From assembly GCF_050942425.1 (NCBI RefSeq), contig NZ_CP192063.1, forward strand, positions 9,052,001-9,116,000: a stretch of 64,000 nucleotides of DNA. The letters are read 5' to 3'. Under the pieces are notes generated by a model. The model made no database searches, was not told the DNA's origin, and saw only the letters and a program-made list of their open reading frames with translations. The stretch is from Actinoallomurus sp050942425. Its GTDB lineage: Bacteria; Actinomycetota; Actinomycetes; Streptosporangiales; Streptosporangiaceae. Positions 24,293 through 33,036 of the stretch are shown piece by piece (positions within the stretch are counted from its first letter, which is position 1; each line of letters starts with the position of its first letter). Both the position numbers and the translations under genes were made by a program.

Positions 24293-25771
24293 GGCCGCGA
24301 AGGCGACCCCTGCGGTGACGGCGATCATGACGGCGAGGACGACCAGGACCGTGAGCGTGGCGAGCGGCTTCTTCCGCCGCGGCAGGTGCACGGCCTCATG
24401 CTTCTGCGGCGGCGCCGGGGCGAACGACGACAGAGCCGGGCCTCGGCTCGGCGCGGTGCGCGGCGGCGTGGCCGCCGGACCTGCGGGAGCCGACCGCAAA
24501 GCGACCGGGTGCGCCGGCGCGACCGGTGCGGCGGAAGGCGGAGCGGTGTGCGGTGGCCGTACGGGCGGCGGCGTCGTCGGTGGAGAGGCGGGCGGTGATG
24601 CGGGCGGCGAGGTGGGAGGAGCCGTCGGAGGAGATGTGGGCGGGGCTGTCGGCGGCGGCTCCGGGTGGGCGGGAGGCTCACATTCGCCGACGGCAAGGTG
24701 GACGTCGAGGGTGTGGAGCAGGTCGAGGTCGACGCAGATCGATAGGCCCAGGGAGAGGATCGGTGCCGGGGCCTCGTCTTCCGCAGTAGAAAGGCGCCGA
24801 CGGCCGACCTCGCCGCGGGCGGCGAGATGCCGATGGCTCGGCCTGCCGGAGTCGACACGGCCCCCGAAACGCCCACCCGTCAGCCCGCCGGAGTCGCCAG
24901 GCCCCTCGGAACGCCGATCGCTCGGCCCCCCCGAGTCATCACGCCCCCCGGAACGCCGATCGCTCGGCTCGTCGGCATCGTCGTCCGGGGCGCGGTCGCC
25001 GAGACCCGCGCCGCCCGCTCGAGCCGGGCCCGTACGACGGCCCTGGCCCGGATGACCTGGGTGGACGTGGCCCGCGGGGTCCTGCTGAGCGGCTGGCATG
25101 TTCGACGAGGCCGGTGGCCGTACGAGACCGACGGCGGGCGGGTCTTCGAAGGGCAGCGCCGCGGAGATGGGCCACGCCGGATCGGGTGCTTCGGCCACCG
25201 GGCGCAAAACCCCGGACGGCCACGCGCCATCCGGCGTGTGAGGCACCCGGGATCTCCCAGGCCAGATGACCTTGTCGGAGGATCCACCCGATTCGGTCGA
25301 CGTACGCGCCCAGGCCGACGAGCCCGACCTGGCCGACCCAGCCGAGTGCGACCCGGCCGAGCGCGATCCCGCCGACGACGCCGACCTCGTGGATGAACCG
25401 GACCTGGCCGAGCGCGGCCCGGTCGACGACGCCGACGCCGTGGATGAACCCGGCCTGGTCCTCCCGGTCGCCCCGGCGGATCTACTCGATCCCGCCGGCA
25501 GGCTCTGCCCCGCAGATTCGCCAGACCTGGCCGACGGCGCCGACTCGGCCGACCCGTCAGATGAGGCCGGGTCGGCCGACGATGAGGAAGGCCCGGCCGA
25601 CCGGGCCGAGGAATCGGATCGGGCGGAGGCCGACGGGACGGAGCGGCGGGTTGCGGAAGTGGATCGGGTGCGGGATCGGGCGGACCTGGCGCCGTCGTCG
25701 GCCAGCGCGGGGGCGGACGTCAGCCCGATGAGAGCACCCGTCGCGAGGAGGCTGATGCTGCGCGTGCGCAT
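24287..25771 (-). CDS. Low-complexity surface protein with C-terminal membrane anchor
   Basis: 494 residues, ATG at 25771, three bases after the stop of the DUF4239 gene, so probably co-transcribed with it. A signal peptide (MRTRSISLLATGALIGLTSAPALA) is followed by about 150 residues dominated by Ser, Arg, Ala and Gly. A mixed segment containing ILSLGLSICVDLDLLHTL comes next, then a Pro-rich region with repeated PPTAPPTSPP. A final KRRK-type cluster and membrane helix (KKPLATLTVLVVLAVMIAVTAGV) end the protein. It looks like a wall-spanning stalk protein; no enzymatic domain is recognisable. Confidence 0.55.
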   Translation of the reverse strand: MRTRSISLLATGALIGLTSAPALADDGARSARSRTRSTSATRRSVPSASARSDSSARSAGPSSSSADPASSDGSAESAPSARSGESAGQSLPAGSSRSAGATGRTRPGSSTASASSTGPRSARSGSSTRSASSAGSRSAGSHSAGSARSGSSAWARTSTESGGSSDKVIWPGRSRVPHTPDGAWPSGVLRPVAEAPDPAWPISAALPFEDPPAVGLVRPPASSNMPAAQQDPAGHVHPGHPGQGRRTGPARAGGAGLGDRAPDDDADEPSDRRSGGRDDSGGPSDRRSEGPGDSGGLTGGRFGGRVDSGRPSHRHLAARGEVGRRRLSTAEDEAPAPILSLGLSICVDLDLLHTLDVHLAVGECEPPAHPEPPPTAPPTSPPTAPPTSPPASPPASPPTTPPPVRPPHTAPPSAAPVAPAHPVALRSAPAGPAATPPRTAPSRGPALSSFAPAPPQKHEAVHLPRRKKPLATLTVLVVLAVMIAVTAGVAFAAI

Positions 25772-25774
25772 GGG

Positions 25775-26554
25775 TCACCGGCTCTCGGGGATGCGAGGGA
25801 ACTCCTGCTGGGCCGTCGTGAAGGCGTCCGGCTTGACGCGCAGTGCGCCGCTGAACACGTGGGAGATGTCGAACGAGAGGTAGATGCCGACGGTGAGCAT
25901 GGCCGTCATCGCCGCCGCCGGGATGAGGGCCATGCCCCGGGGCCGGGCGCCGGCCAGGAACGGGAACGCGCACACGAGGATCGCGGTGATGATCGTGAGG
26001 ATCATGAGGCCCTGAGGCGGCTGGGTCTTGGCGTCCACCGCCCGCTGACCGCGCGCGGAGGACATGTCCCGGATCCGGTCGAGGACGGTGCTCCGGGCGG
26101 TCTCCGCCGCGGTGCCCGAGACCTGGAGGCTGGTGACCTGGGCCCGCAGGGTGTCCAGGCGCGCCCACCCCTCCTGGCTGAGCCGGCCCTTGGCCATGAG
26201 CTTCCACTCGTCGTCGACGATGAAGCGGACGTAGTCGCGCAGGGACGCCTGGACCTGGGTGCCGGCCGGTGCGGGGAGGGCGGCGGCCGCCCAGTAGGCG
26301 TCCATGATCGCCTGGCTCTCCGTCTGGGTGTTCTGCCGGGCGGAGTCGGCCGCGGTCCACGGGAGGACGATGGCGATCGCGAAGGCGAGCAGGAACAGGG
26401 AGGACAGCATCGAGCCCGCGTGCCCCGCGGTCGTGCTGCTGTGGCCCCGGTCGTCGGTGCCGTGACGTGACTTGCGGAAGAGGAACGCGGCTGCGAACAC
26501 GGCACCGACGGCCGCGACTACAGCGAGGGTGAACACGAGCATGACCGTCTCCAT
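25775..26554 (-). CDS. DUF4239 (bestrophin-like) membrane protein
   Basis: 259 residues with helices at about 5-25, 50-68, 185-205 and 215-235 and an amphipathic cytoplasmic domain in the middle (ESQAIMDAYWAAAALP, VRFIVDDEWKLMAKG). This is the DUF4239/bestrophin-like arrangement seen across actinobacteria, thought to be channel-like but not characterised. It is followed directly by the low-complexity surface protein gene. The 220 bases upstream contain a short AT-rich stretch (about 26575-26635) that could hold its promoter; no clear boxes were found. Confidence 0.8.
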   Translation of the reverse strand: METVMLVFTLAVVAAVGAVFAAAFLFRKSRHGTDDRGHSSTTAGHAGSMLSSLFLLAFAIAIVLPWTAADSARQNTQTESQAIMDAYWAAAALPAPAGTQVQASLRDYVRFIVDDEWKLMAKGRLSQEGWARLDTLRAQVTSLQVSGTAAETARSTVLDRIRDMSSARGQRAVDAKTQPPQGLMILTIITAILVCAFPFLAGARPRGMALIPAAAMTAMLTVGIYLSFDISHVFSGALRVKPDAFTTAQQEFPRIPESR

Positions 26555-26733
26555 GTCTTGCCGTTGATGAGACGCGCATACGCGAACCTGTTGCGTACCG
26601 TCACATGACTATCACAGTACGTATCCATTTTGTAGCGGCTGCGCGAACTCGCTTCCGAGGGCACGTCGCAGCGGATCCGCCGGCCGTACGGGGACATCCG
26701 AGCGGTCGGGCGCCGCGCGGGCGGGAACGGCGA

Positions 26734-26763
26734 AAGGGCGCCGGTCGGTGGGCCGGCGCCCTT
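26734..26763 (-). terminator. Terminator after the cutinase gene
   Basis: AAGGGCGCCGG (26734-26744) pairs with CCGGCGCCCTT (26753-26763), an 11-bp perfect stem with an 8-base loop, 14 bases past the cutinase stop. Confidence 0.8.
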
Positions 26764-26776
26764 CAGAGAGGTCTCG

Positions 26777-27469
26777 TCACGCTCCGGAGAGTCTGGCGGC
26801 CGCGAAGGTCGCGGCGGCGCCCGCGTCGTTGCCGTAGCTGAGGTGGGCGGAGGCGTCCGTGCCGGCGCCGCACACGGGGTCGCCGTTCGCGCAGAAGTCG
26901 TCGGTGCGCGAGGCGTACGTGCCGGTGACGCTCTTGCCGATCGCGCGGATCGGGTTGCCGAACAGGAGGACGGCGGCGACCCGGGGCTCTATCGACGCCG
27001 GGATCGTCGCGACGATGGCGCCGCCGACGACGGCGCCGTCACTGCTGATGCCGATCGAGTTGTCGACGACATTGGCGCCCTGCGAATAACCGACGAGGAT
27101 GAAGCGCTGATTCGGGCAGGCGGCGGCCTGTTTCGTCACGTGGTCGACGAGGTCGGCATTTCCCTTCTGCGCCGAATTCGGGTTCGAGTAGACGTCGAGG
27201 TTGGCCGGATAGTTGACCGGATAGCTGCTGGTGGTCTTGTTGGTCACCTTCTGCTGGATGGCGGAGTAGACCGGGTCGCCCACGATGAGGCCGAGGGTGC
27301 CGGGTTCGAAGGTTCCGCGGGCGACGACCACGTCGACGTCGGCGCAGGTGGCCGCGTGTGCGGTGGTCGCGGTGGCGGTCGCGGCGGCGCCGCCCGCCGC
27401 GAGGGCGACGACCGCGGCGGCGGCGTGCGCGGCGGTGCGACGGGTCATCCGAGAGCGGGGGGAGAACAC
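26777..27469 (-). CDS. Secreted cutinase-family serine esterase
   Basis: 230 residues. GTG at 27469 is chosen because GGAGGTGG lies 6 bases upstream; a frame extension to 27490 would start on that ribosome site. A signal peptide runs to about AHA-ATC (residue 40). The alpha/beta hydrolase core has the cutinase signature: Ser129 in GYSQG, Asp197 in GDPVC and His209 in AHLSYG, plus two cysteine pairs (Cys42/Cys118 and Cys193/Cys200). These enzymes cleave ester bonds in cutin, lipids or mycolate-like esters outside the cell. It stands alone behind an unusual double-hairpin leader. Confidence 0.9.
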   Translation of the reverse strand: MFSPRSRMTRRTAAHAAAAVVALAAGGAAATATATTAHAATCADVDVVVARGTFEPGTLGLIVGDPVYSAIQQKVTNKTTSSYPVNYPANLDVYSNPNSAQKGNADLVDHVTKQAAACPNQRFILVGYSQGANVVDNSIGISSDGAVVGGAIVATIPASIEPRVAAVLLFGNPIRAIGKSVTGTYASRTDDFCANGDPVCGAGTDASAHLSYGNDAGAAATFAAARLSGA

Positions 27470-27487
27470 GGAAATGCCACCTCCTCG

Positions 27488-27546
27488 CACTGACGCGAGG
27501 CGTCAGTGGGGGTAGCGCGCGATGAGCGGGAAACGCGCGCTACCCC
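27488..27546. promoter_or_regulatory. Two adjacent hairpins upstream of the cutinase gene
   Basis: CACTGACGC-GAG-GCGTCAGTG (27488-27508) is a 9-bp stem with a 3-base loop. Next to it GGGGTAGCGCGCG (27509-27521) pairs with CGCGCGCTACCCC (27534-27546). They lie between the PucR gene end and the cutinase start; terminator, leader structure or operator are all possible. The rest of the gap to 27695 is AT-rich (about 27600-27670) and may contain the cutinase promoter. Confidence 0.5.
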
Positions 27547-27695
27547 TTTCCAGTAGGACATCGGCCTCATCGCTGTGGAGCGGGCCGATCGAGGAGGACG
27601 TTAACGGTTGGGAAACCTAAAAGTAATACTCATTTCTGACAATTGAGTTGATGCTCTTGTCAACAAAATGAAGGCACCCGCCCGCGTACGAAATC

Positions 27696-28892
27696 TCAGG
27701 TCTCGCGGGCGCGGGCGAGTGCCAGCCAAGCGTGCAGCGCCATCTCCAGCGCGAGTTGCTGCTCGGTGTCGTAGAGCCGTTCTCCGAACAGCTCCTCGAG
27801 CTGCCGCAGCCGATATCGCACCGTCTGCGGGTGGATGTGCAGGCGCTCGGCGGCCTCGTTGGCGTTGAACCCGCGTTGCAGGCAGGCGAGGAGCGTCTCC
27901 GCCAGGCGTTCGCGCTGTCCGGGCCGCAGGGTCTCCAGGGGGGCGAGCCTGGTGGCGGCGACGTTCTGGATGAAGCCCTCGTCGCGGAAGACGACGAGCG
28001 TCGACTCATGGTCGCTGCATCGGATCAGGTTCTCTCGGGGGATGATCCCGCGGCGGGCCAGGGCGAGGGCCTCCCGGGCCCACCGCAGCGAGTTCGCCGC
28101 GCCCCGCAGGGGGACGGTCGGCCCGACGGCGGTGATCCAGTCGACGTCGATGGCCTCGAGGATGCGGGAGCGGCCCGGACCGTCCGGATCCGGGAGGAGC
28201 AGGTACGGCTGCGGGCAGTCGGTGTCGACCAGCACGTCCGGCGGGAGCGTCAGGGGCGTGAACTGGTCCGGTTTCCGTTCGAGGAGAGCGACGCCGGCGA
28301 CCGTACGGGGCAGGGCCCACCCGGCCATCCGGGCGACCTCGGCGACCTCTTCCGAGGACGCCGGCGGGTCGGACAGCAGCAGGCCCAGCAGTCTTCGCCT
28401 GCGGCGTTCGATCTCGCCGGCGGCCCGTCCGATCGCCTTGAGGTACCCCTCCGAGGCGGCCGCGGCGATCTCGTCGAGGAAGACGAAGATGGACTCGGCG
28501 AGCGGACCGAGGGCCTCCGGCGAGTCGCACTGCTCGGCGATGCGCCGCCAGGCCAGCCGGGCACCCACCCGCAGGGATCGTTGCAGGGCGTCGAGGCCAC
28601 GGCCCTGGGCGGCTTCCCAGGCGCCGATCGCCCGGTACACCGTGGCGATGCTCTCCCACGGGGCGCGCGGGTTCTCCAGCAGGTCGACGAACTGGCGGAG
28701 CGCGCCATCGACCGCGAGCCGCTGCTGCTGCCCGAAGACCTCGTCCTCCGGGCGGTCGAACTCGGGGACGTGGCTGCCGATCTCCGCGATGACCTCGTCG
28801 ACCAGCGGCCCGATGAGCGGACGCAGCCAGACGGCGGTACCCCGCGGGACGGCCAGCCACGGCCGGGACTCCGCGTCTTGTCTCCTCGCCAC
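27696..28892 (-). CDS. PucR-type transcriptional regulator with C-terminal HTH
   Basis: 398 residues; of two in-frame GTGs (28898 and 28892) the second has the better distance to AAGGGG. The N-terminal 170 residues are helical (RsbT co-antagonist-like), followed by a GGDEF-like middle domain. The C-terminal PucR helix-turn-helix spans about 330-390 (RLAETLLACLQRGFNANEAAERLHIHPQTVRYRLRQLEELFG). Such regulators commonly sit beside acyl-CoA desaturase genes in actinomycetes. Here the desaturase is 86 bp upstream in the same direction, so control of membrane lipid desaturation is a reasonable inference. Confidence 0.85.
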   Translation of the reverse strand: MARRQDAESRPWLAVPRGTAVWLRPLIGPLVDEVIAEIGSHVPEFDRPEDEVFGQQQRLAVDGALRQFVDLLENPRAPWESIATVYRAIGAWEAAQGRGLDALQRSLRVGARLAWRRIAEQCDSPEALGPLAESIFVFLDEIAAAASEGYLKAIGRAAGEIERRRRRLLGLLLSDPPASSEEVAEVARMAGWALPRTVAGVALLERKPDQFTPLTLPPDVLVDTDCPQPYLLLPDPDGPGRSRILEAIDVDWITAVGPTVPLRGAANSLRWAREALALARRGIIPRENLIRCSDHESTLVVFRDEGFIQNVAATRLAPLETLRPGQRERLAETLLACLQRGFNANEAAERLHIHPQTVRYRLRQLEELFGERLYDTEQQLALEMALHAWLALARARET

Positions 28893-28977
28893 GGTCACAC
28901 CCCTTCACCGGCCGATCGTGCAGAACGGGAGGCGTCCTTCCTTCCCGACCACGAAGAGCGCCCTCGGATCCGATGGG

Positions 28978-29919
28978 TCACTCGTCGCGGGCTCGTACGG
29001 CGAGCCGGTGCTCGTCCGGCCAGCGGACGTCGCGGGCCCAGCCGAGGCGTTCGAAGAGCCAGATGAGGCGGGCGCTGGAGTCCAGTTGGCCGCGCAGCAC
29101 GCCGTGCCGCGCCGAGGTCGGGTCGGCGTGGTGGAGGTTGTGCCAGGACTCACCGCCGGAGAGGGGGGCGAGCCACCACACGTTGCCGGAGCGGTCGTGG
29201 GACCGGAACGGCCGCTCCCCGCCGACGTGGCAGATCGAGTTGATCGACCAGGTGACGTGGTGGAGGAGGCCGATGCGGACGAGCCCGGCCCAGAAGAACG
29301 CCGACCAGGCGGCTCCCCCGTCCCAGGCGCCGGATCCCCACAGGCCGCCCGCGACCGCGGGGCCGGCGAAGGAGAACAGCACGATCAGCGGCTGCCAGAG
29401 CGCGACCCGGTGAAGGTCGCGGTCGGCCAGCAGGTCGGGGACGTAGCGGCGCTGGTTGGTCTTCTCGTTGTTGAAGGTCCATCCGACGTGCGCCCAGATC
29501 ATGCCTTTGACGAGGGCGGGGATGGAGTTGCCGAAGCGCCACGGCGAGTGCGGGTCGCCCTCCTTGTCGGCGAACTGGTGATGGCGGCGGTGGTCGGCGG
29601 CCCAGGTGATCACGTCGCCCTCGACCGCCATCGTGCCGGCGACCGCGAGCGCGATCTTCAGCGGGCGCGCGGCCTTGAACGCCTTGTGGGTGAACAGCCG
29701 GTGGTAGCCGATCGTGATCCCATGCCCGGCGATGACGTACGTCACCGCGCCGATGACCAGGTCGTGCCACGTCACGCCCCAGCCCCAGAGCACGACGACG
29801 GAGACGATCACTGCGACGAAGGGAATGCCCACGAAGATTCCGACGATCACACGGTCGCCGGCCCCCATCCGCTCTCCCCAGGGAGCGTTCGCGTCGACGG
29901 CAACGGCCTGTTCCGCCAT
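28978..29919 (-). CDS. Membrane fatty acid (acyl-CoA) desaturase
   Basis: 313 residues, ATG at 29919 with GGAGGG four bases upstream. The three histidine boxes of the membrane di-iron desaturases are present: HRLFTH (73-78), HRRHH (110-114) and HNLHH near 260, together with the fourth histidine region (GLLHHVTWSINSICH). Four membrane helices flank them. This is a Delta9-type acyl-CoA/acyl-lipid desaturase that places a double bond in saturated acyl chains to adjust membrane fluidity. No cytochrome b5 or ferredoxin domain is fused, so an external electron donor is needed. Confidence 0.92.
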   Translation of the reverse strand: MAEQAVAVDANAPWGERMGAGDRVIVGIFVGIPFVAVIVSVVVLWGWGVTWHDLVIGAVTYVIAGHGITIGYHRLFTHKAFKAARPLKIALAVAGTMAVEGDVITWAADHRRHHQFADKEGDPHSPWRFGNSIPALVKGMIWAHVGWTFNNEKTNQRRYVPDLLADRDLHRVALWQPLIVLFSFAGPAVAGGLWGSGAWDGGAAWSAFFWAGLVRIGLLHHVTWSINSICHVGGERPFRSHDRSGNVWWLAPLSGGESWHNLHHADPTSARHGVLRGQLDSSARLIWLFERLGWARDVRWPDEHRLAVRARDE

Positions 29920-30268
29920 CTGACCCTCCTCATGACGCTGCGGGTCAGCGGAACGTTACTGGCGAGTATCAATGTGATCTACGCAACAATCCAACACCTC
30001 GGCGTCCACAGTCATCACAAAAGTGACAAGCGACGACAGAGCGCCGAACACCATCGGCAAGGCGACGGTCAACACCATAAGCCGTCGACCGGAAAAATGC
30101 CGGTGGCCTTTTTAGTGCGACTTGATCGGCGATTCCCCGCTATCCCCGGCTCAAGGTTAGAGACCTTTAACCGAGCCGCCAGCGTCGATCTCATTAACGG
30201 ACCTTTACCGTGGGCGCCGCATGCCATTTCACCGAGCCCTGAGCTCGGACGATCGACCAGGGGGACAC
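29920..30268. other. AT-rich divergent promoter region (desaturase / PEP mutase family gene)
   Basis: This 349-bp gap is clearly less GC-rich than its surroundings. On the minus strand TTGGAT, 17 bases, then TGATAC near 29970-29995 could serve the desaturase. GGTTA...TAACC near 30155-30175 is a small inverted repeat ahead of the rightward gene. No open frame here looks real. Confidence 0.4.
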
Positions 30269-31162
30269 ATGGAATCGCATCCCGACCGCTCCGTACGATC
30301 GGCGCGGCGAAATGAGGCCGGGCACCGCCTGCGGAGGGCGATCGAGGCCGAGCCGGTCACACCGCTCATCGGAGTGTTCGACATGTTCTCGGCGTCCGTC
30401 GCCGCCCGGCATTACGACGGGTTGTTCGTCTCCGGATTCGGGTTCGCCGCCTCGCACTACGGACTGCCCGACATCGGCTTCATCGCCTGGCCCGACATGG
30501 TGGCCTTCGTGCAGCGTCTCCGGCTCGCCTTCCCCCGGCACCACCTCCTCGTCGACATCGACGACGGCTACGTCGACCACGAGGTGGCCTGCCACGTGGT
30601 CGAGCACCTCGAGGCCATCGGCGCGTCCGGCGTGATCATCGAGGACCAGAAGCGCCCGCGGCGCTGCGGCCACGTGGACGGCAAGCAGATCCTCCGGCTG
30701 AGCGAATACCTCGAGAAGCTGCGGCTGGTCCTGGAGACCCGGCGGGACCTCGTCGTCGTCGCCCGGACCGACGCCACGGACGAGCGCGAGATCGTGCTGC
30801 GCGCCGAGGCGCTGGCCGCCACGGACGCCGACGTCATCCTCGTCGACGGCGTGCGCAGCGCCGAGTGGATCCGCAAGATCCACGCGGTGACGGGCGGCAA
30901 GCCGCTGCTGTTCAACCAGATCGCCGGCGGCAAGTCGCCGCGGTTCTCGCTGTCCGATCTGGAGGACCTCGGCGTCAGCGTCGCCATCTACAGCACGCCG
31001 TGCCTGTTCGCCGCGCAGACGGCGATCGACCGGGCGCTGACGGGCCTGAAAGAAGAGGACGGGCGACTGCCCGAGGTCGCCGACGGCACGGTCGGCGTGG
31101 CCGACTGCCTGGCGCTCCTCGAGCGCAACGTCAGCCGTCACCACCCGCCGGAGCGCGGCTGA
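30269..31162 (+). CDS. Isocitrate lyase/PEP mutase superfamily enzyme
   Basis: 297 residues from ATG 30269, preceded by AGGGGG. The family features are visible: FDMFSASVAARHYDGLFVSGFG near the N-terminus, VDIDDGYVD for the metal site, and IEDQKRPRRCGH, the loop that carries the catalytic Lys/Arg-Cys-Gly-His in lyases. PEP mutases have EDK there; the CGH motif favours a C-C lyase, for example 2-methylisocitrate lyase-like. The substrate is not predictable from sequence alone. It is monocistronic by spacing, with the GalNAc-type operon beginning 130 bp downstream. Confidence 0.8.
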   Translation: MESHPDRSVRSARRNEAGHRLRRAIEAEPVTPLIGVFDMFSASVAARHYDGLFVSGFGFAASHYGLPDIGFIAWPDMVAFVQRLRLAFPRHHLLVDIDDGYVDHEVACHVVEHLEAIGASGVIIEDQKRPRRCGHVDGKQILRLSEYLEKLRLVLETRRDLVVVARTDATDEREIVLRAEALAATDADVILVDGVRSAEWIRKIHAVTGGKPLLFNQIAGGKSPRFSLSDLEDLGVSVAIYSTPCLFAAQTAIDRALTGLKEEDGRLPEVADGTVGVADCLALLERNVSRHHPPERG

Positions 31163-31218
31163 CCAGGCCGCTCATGGATCGCCGGCCCTCTCCGACGATT
31201 CCGTGTCCGCTCAGACTC

Positions 31219-31256
31219 TTGGCGTGGCTGTGCTCATTAGTGCATGATACGAGCAC
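31219..31256 (+). promoter_or_regulatory. Promoter and inverted repeat of the amino-sugar operon
   Basis: TTGGCG (31219-31224), 18 bases, CATGAT (31243-31248) is a plausible promoter. GTGCTC (31230-31235) and GAGCAC (31251-31256) form an inverted repeat around the -10, a position suited to repressor binding. The ATG at 31244 falls inside this -10, which argues against it being the gene start. Confidence 0.4.
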
Positions 31257-31291
31257 GAATCGCTCAAGAACGAGCAGATGTGGAGGCGGTG

Positions 31292-32158
31292 TTGGCGCAA
31301 CGACACGTCGTGGCCGAGATCGAGAGTCAGCCTTCCTGCTGGCGGCGGGCCGCCGACCGACTGGGCGAGGCGCGGGGGGCGCTGCCCCGCGACGGTGAGC
31401 GCGTCGCCGTGTTCGGCTGCGGCACCTCGCTGTACATGGCCAGGGCGTACGCCGCGCTGCGCGAGAGCAGGGGCCTCGGCCTCACCGACGCCTTCCCCGC
31501 CTCGGAGCTGCCCTTCGGCCGCGACTACGACCGCTACGTCGCCATCAGCCGGTCCGGCACCACGACCGAGGTGCTCGAGGCGGTCGAGCGGCTTCCGGAG
31601 GTCACCGCGATCACCGCGATCCCCGACGCGCCCTTCGCGGCCGGGACGCGCACGGTCGTCCTGGACTTCGCCGACGAGCGGTCGGTGGTGCAGACCCGGT
31701 TCGCCACGACCGCGCTGGCGCTGCTGCGCGCCTCCCTCGGCGACGCGGTGCCCGCCGACGACGCCGAGCAGGCGCTGACCGAGCCGCTGGACCCCGCGTG
31801 GCTCGACGCCGAGCAGATCACCTTCCTCGGCCGGGGCTGGACCGTCGGCCTGGCCGAAGAGGCCGCGCTCAAGGCGCGCGAGGCGGCGCAGCTGTGGACG
31901 GAGTCGTACCCGGCCATGGAGTATCGCCACGGCCCGATCAGCATCGCCCAGCCGGGCCGCCTGACCTGGATGTTCGGCGCTCCCCCGGACGGGCTCGCCG
32001 ACGACGTCGCCGCGACCGGCGCGACGTTCGCGACCAGCGGCCTCGACCCGCTCGCGCATCTCATCGTCGCGCAGCGGCTGGCGGTCGCGCGCGGCGAGGC
32101 GAAGGGCCTCGACCCCGATCGCCCGCGGTCGCTGACCCGCTCGGTCGTGCTCAAGTGA
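31292..32158 (+). CDS. SIS-domain amino-sugar phosphate isomerase/deaminase (AgaS/GlmS-like)
   Basis: About 288 residues. TTG at 31292 follows GGAGG by 5 bases; an in-frame ATG at 31244 lacks a ribosome site and overlaps the predicted promoter. Two SIS domains are visible: the first with VAVFGCGTSLYMARAYA and AISRSGTTTEVLEAVE, the second with ITFLGRGWTVGLAEEAALKAREAAQLWTESYPAMEYRHGP. That C-terminal HGP signature is shared with the isomerase half of GlmS and with AgaS. It has no glutaminase domain. In a GalNAc pathway it would turn galactosamine-6-phosphate into tagatose-6-phosphate and ammonia. First gene of a five-gene coupled operon. Confidence 0.85.
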   Translation: MAQRHVVAEIESQPSCWRRAADRLGEARGALPRDGERVAVFGCGTSLYMARAYAALRESRGLGLTDAFPASELPFGRDYDRYVAISRSGTTTEVLEAVERLPEVTAITAIPDAPFAAGTRTVVLDFADERSVVQTRFATTALALLRASLGDAVPADDAEQALTEPLDPAWLDAEQITFLGRGWTVGLAEEAALKAREAAQLWTESYPAMEYRHGPISIAQPGRLTWMFGAPPDGLADDVAATGATFATSGLDPLAHLIVAQRLAVARGEAKGLDPDRPRSLTRSVVLK

Positions 32159-33036
32159 TCGTCGCTCTCGACGTCGGCGGCACATCGATGAAGGGCGCGG
32201 TCCTCTCTCCCGAACTCGACCGCGTCGCCTCCCTGCGCCGGCCCACGCCGCACGGCGACGCCGCGATCGACGCCGTGGTGGAGACCGTGGCGGAGCTGGT
32301 CGGGCAGGCGGGCGACGCCCAGGCGATCGGCCTGGCCGTGCCCGGCATCGTCGACGACGAGCGCGGCGTCGCGGTCTGGTCGGAGAACATCGGCTGGCGG
32401 GACGTCCCCTTCCGCGACCTGATCACCGAGCGCACCGGCCTGCCGGTCGCGGTCGGCCACGACGTACGCGCCGGCGGGACCGCCGAGGTCCGCCTCGGCG
32501 CGGCACAGGGCGCCCGCAACTCGCTCGTCGTGGCCATCGGCACCGGCATCGCGGCGGCGATGACGATCGACGGGCACCTGTGCGTCGCCAGCGGCTACGC
32601 CGGCGAGATCGGGCACATGTCCGTCGGCGTGGACGAGCCGTGCGTCTGCGGCGGCACCGGCTGCCTGGAGGCGGTCGCCTCCGCCGCCGCGGTCGGCCGC
32701 CGCTACGCCCGCCGTACGGGCCGGGAGGCGGCCGCCGACGCGGTCGCCGCGCTGGTGACCGAGGGCGACGCCGACGCGGCGGCGATCTGGGCGGAGACGG
32801 TCGGCTTCCTCGGCACCGCCCTGGCCGCCGCGACCGCGTTGATCGCCCCAGAAGTGATCGTGATCGGCGGAGGCCTGTCCCGGGCGGGCGACCTCCTGCT
32901 GGACCCGCTCGACGACGACCTCGCCGGGCGGCTCACCTTCCACCGCCGGCCGCGCCTGACCATCGCGCGGTTCGGGGACGAGGCCGGGTGTGTCGGCGCC
33001 GGACTCTGGGCACGCGACCTATTGGAGCGACGATGA
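32155..33036 (+). CDS. ROK-family sugar kinase (probable N-acetylhexosamine kinase)
   Basis: 293 residues; GTG at 32155 overlaps the upstream stop (GTGA). The N-terminal phosphate-binding loop IVALDVGGTSMKG, the ATP-site VVAIGTGIAAA and the ROK zinc motif CVCGGTGCLEA are all present, with Asp in GHDVRAGGTAE as the likely base. Lacking a helix-turn-helix, it is a kinase and not a repressor. By context it should phosphorylate N-acetylgalactosamine (or GlcNAc) at O6 before deacetylation by NagA. Its stop overlaps the nagA start (ATGA). Confidence 0.88.
   Translation: MIVALDVGGTSMKGAVLSPELDRVASLRRPTPHGDAAIDAVVETVAELVGQAGDAQAIGLAVPGIVDDERGVAVWSENIGWRDVPFRDLITERTGLPVAVGHDVRAGGTAEVRLGAAQGARNSLVVAIGTGIAAAMTIDGHLCVASGYAGEIGHMSVGVDEPCVCGGTGCLEAVASAAAVGRRYARRTGREAAADAVAALVTEGDADAAAIWAETVGFLGTALAAATALIAPEVIVIGGGLSRAGDLLLDPLDDDLAGRLTFHRRPRLTIARFGDEAGCVGAGLWARDLLERR

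Noticed and set aside
24287..25771. Plus-strand frames at 24228-25055 and 25266-25883 as genes
   Set aside because: They are opposite the surface protein, which alone has a signal peptide, a membrane anchor and a coupled neighbour.
31244..31291. ATG at 31244 as the start of the SIS-domain gene
   Set aside because: It lies inside the predicted -10 and has no ribosome site, while GGAGG precedes the TTG at 31292 and that start fits the usual N-terminus of such proteins better.
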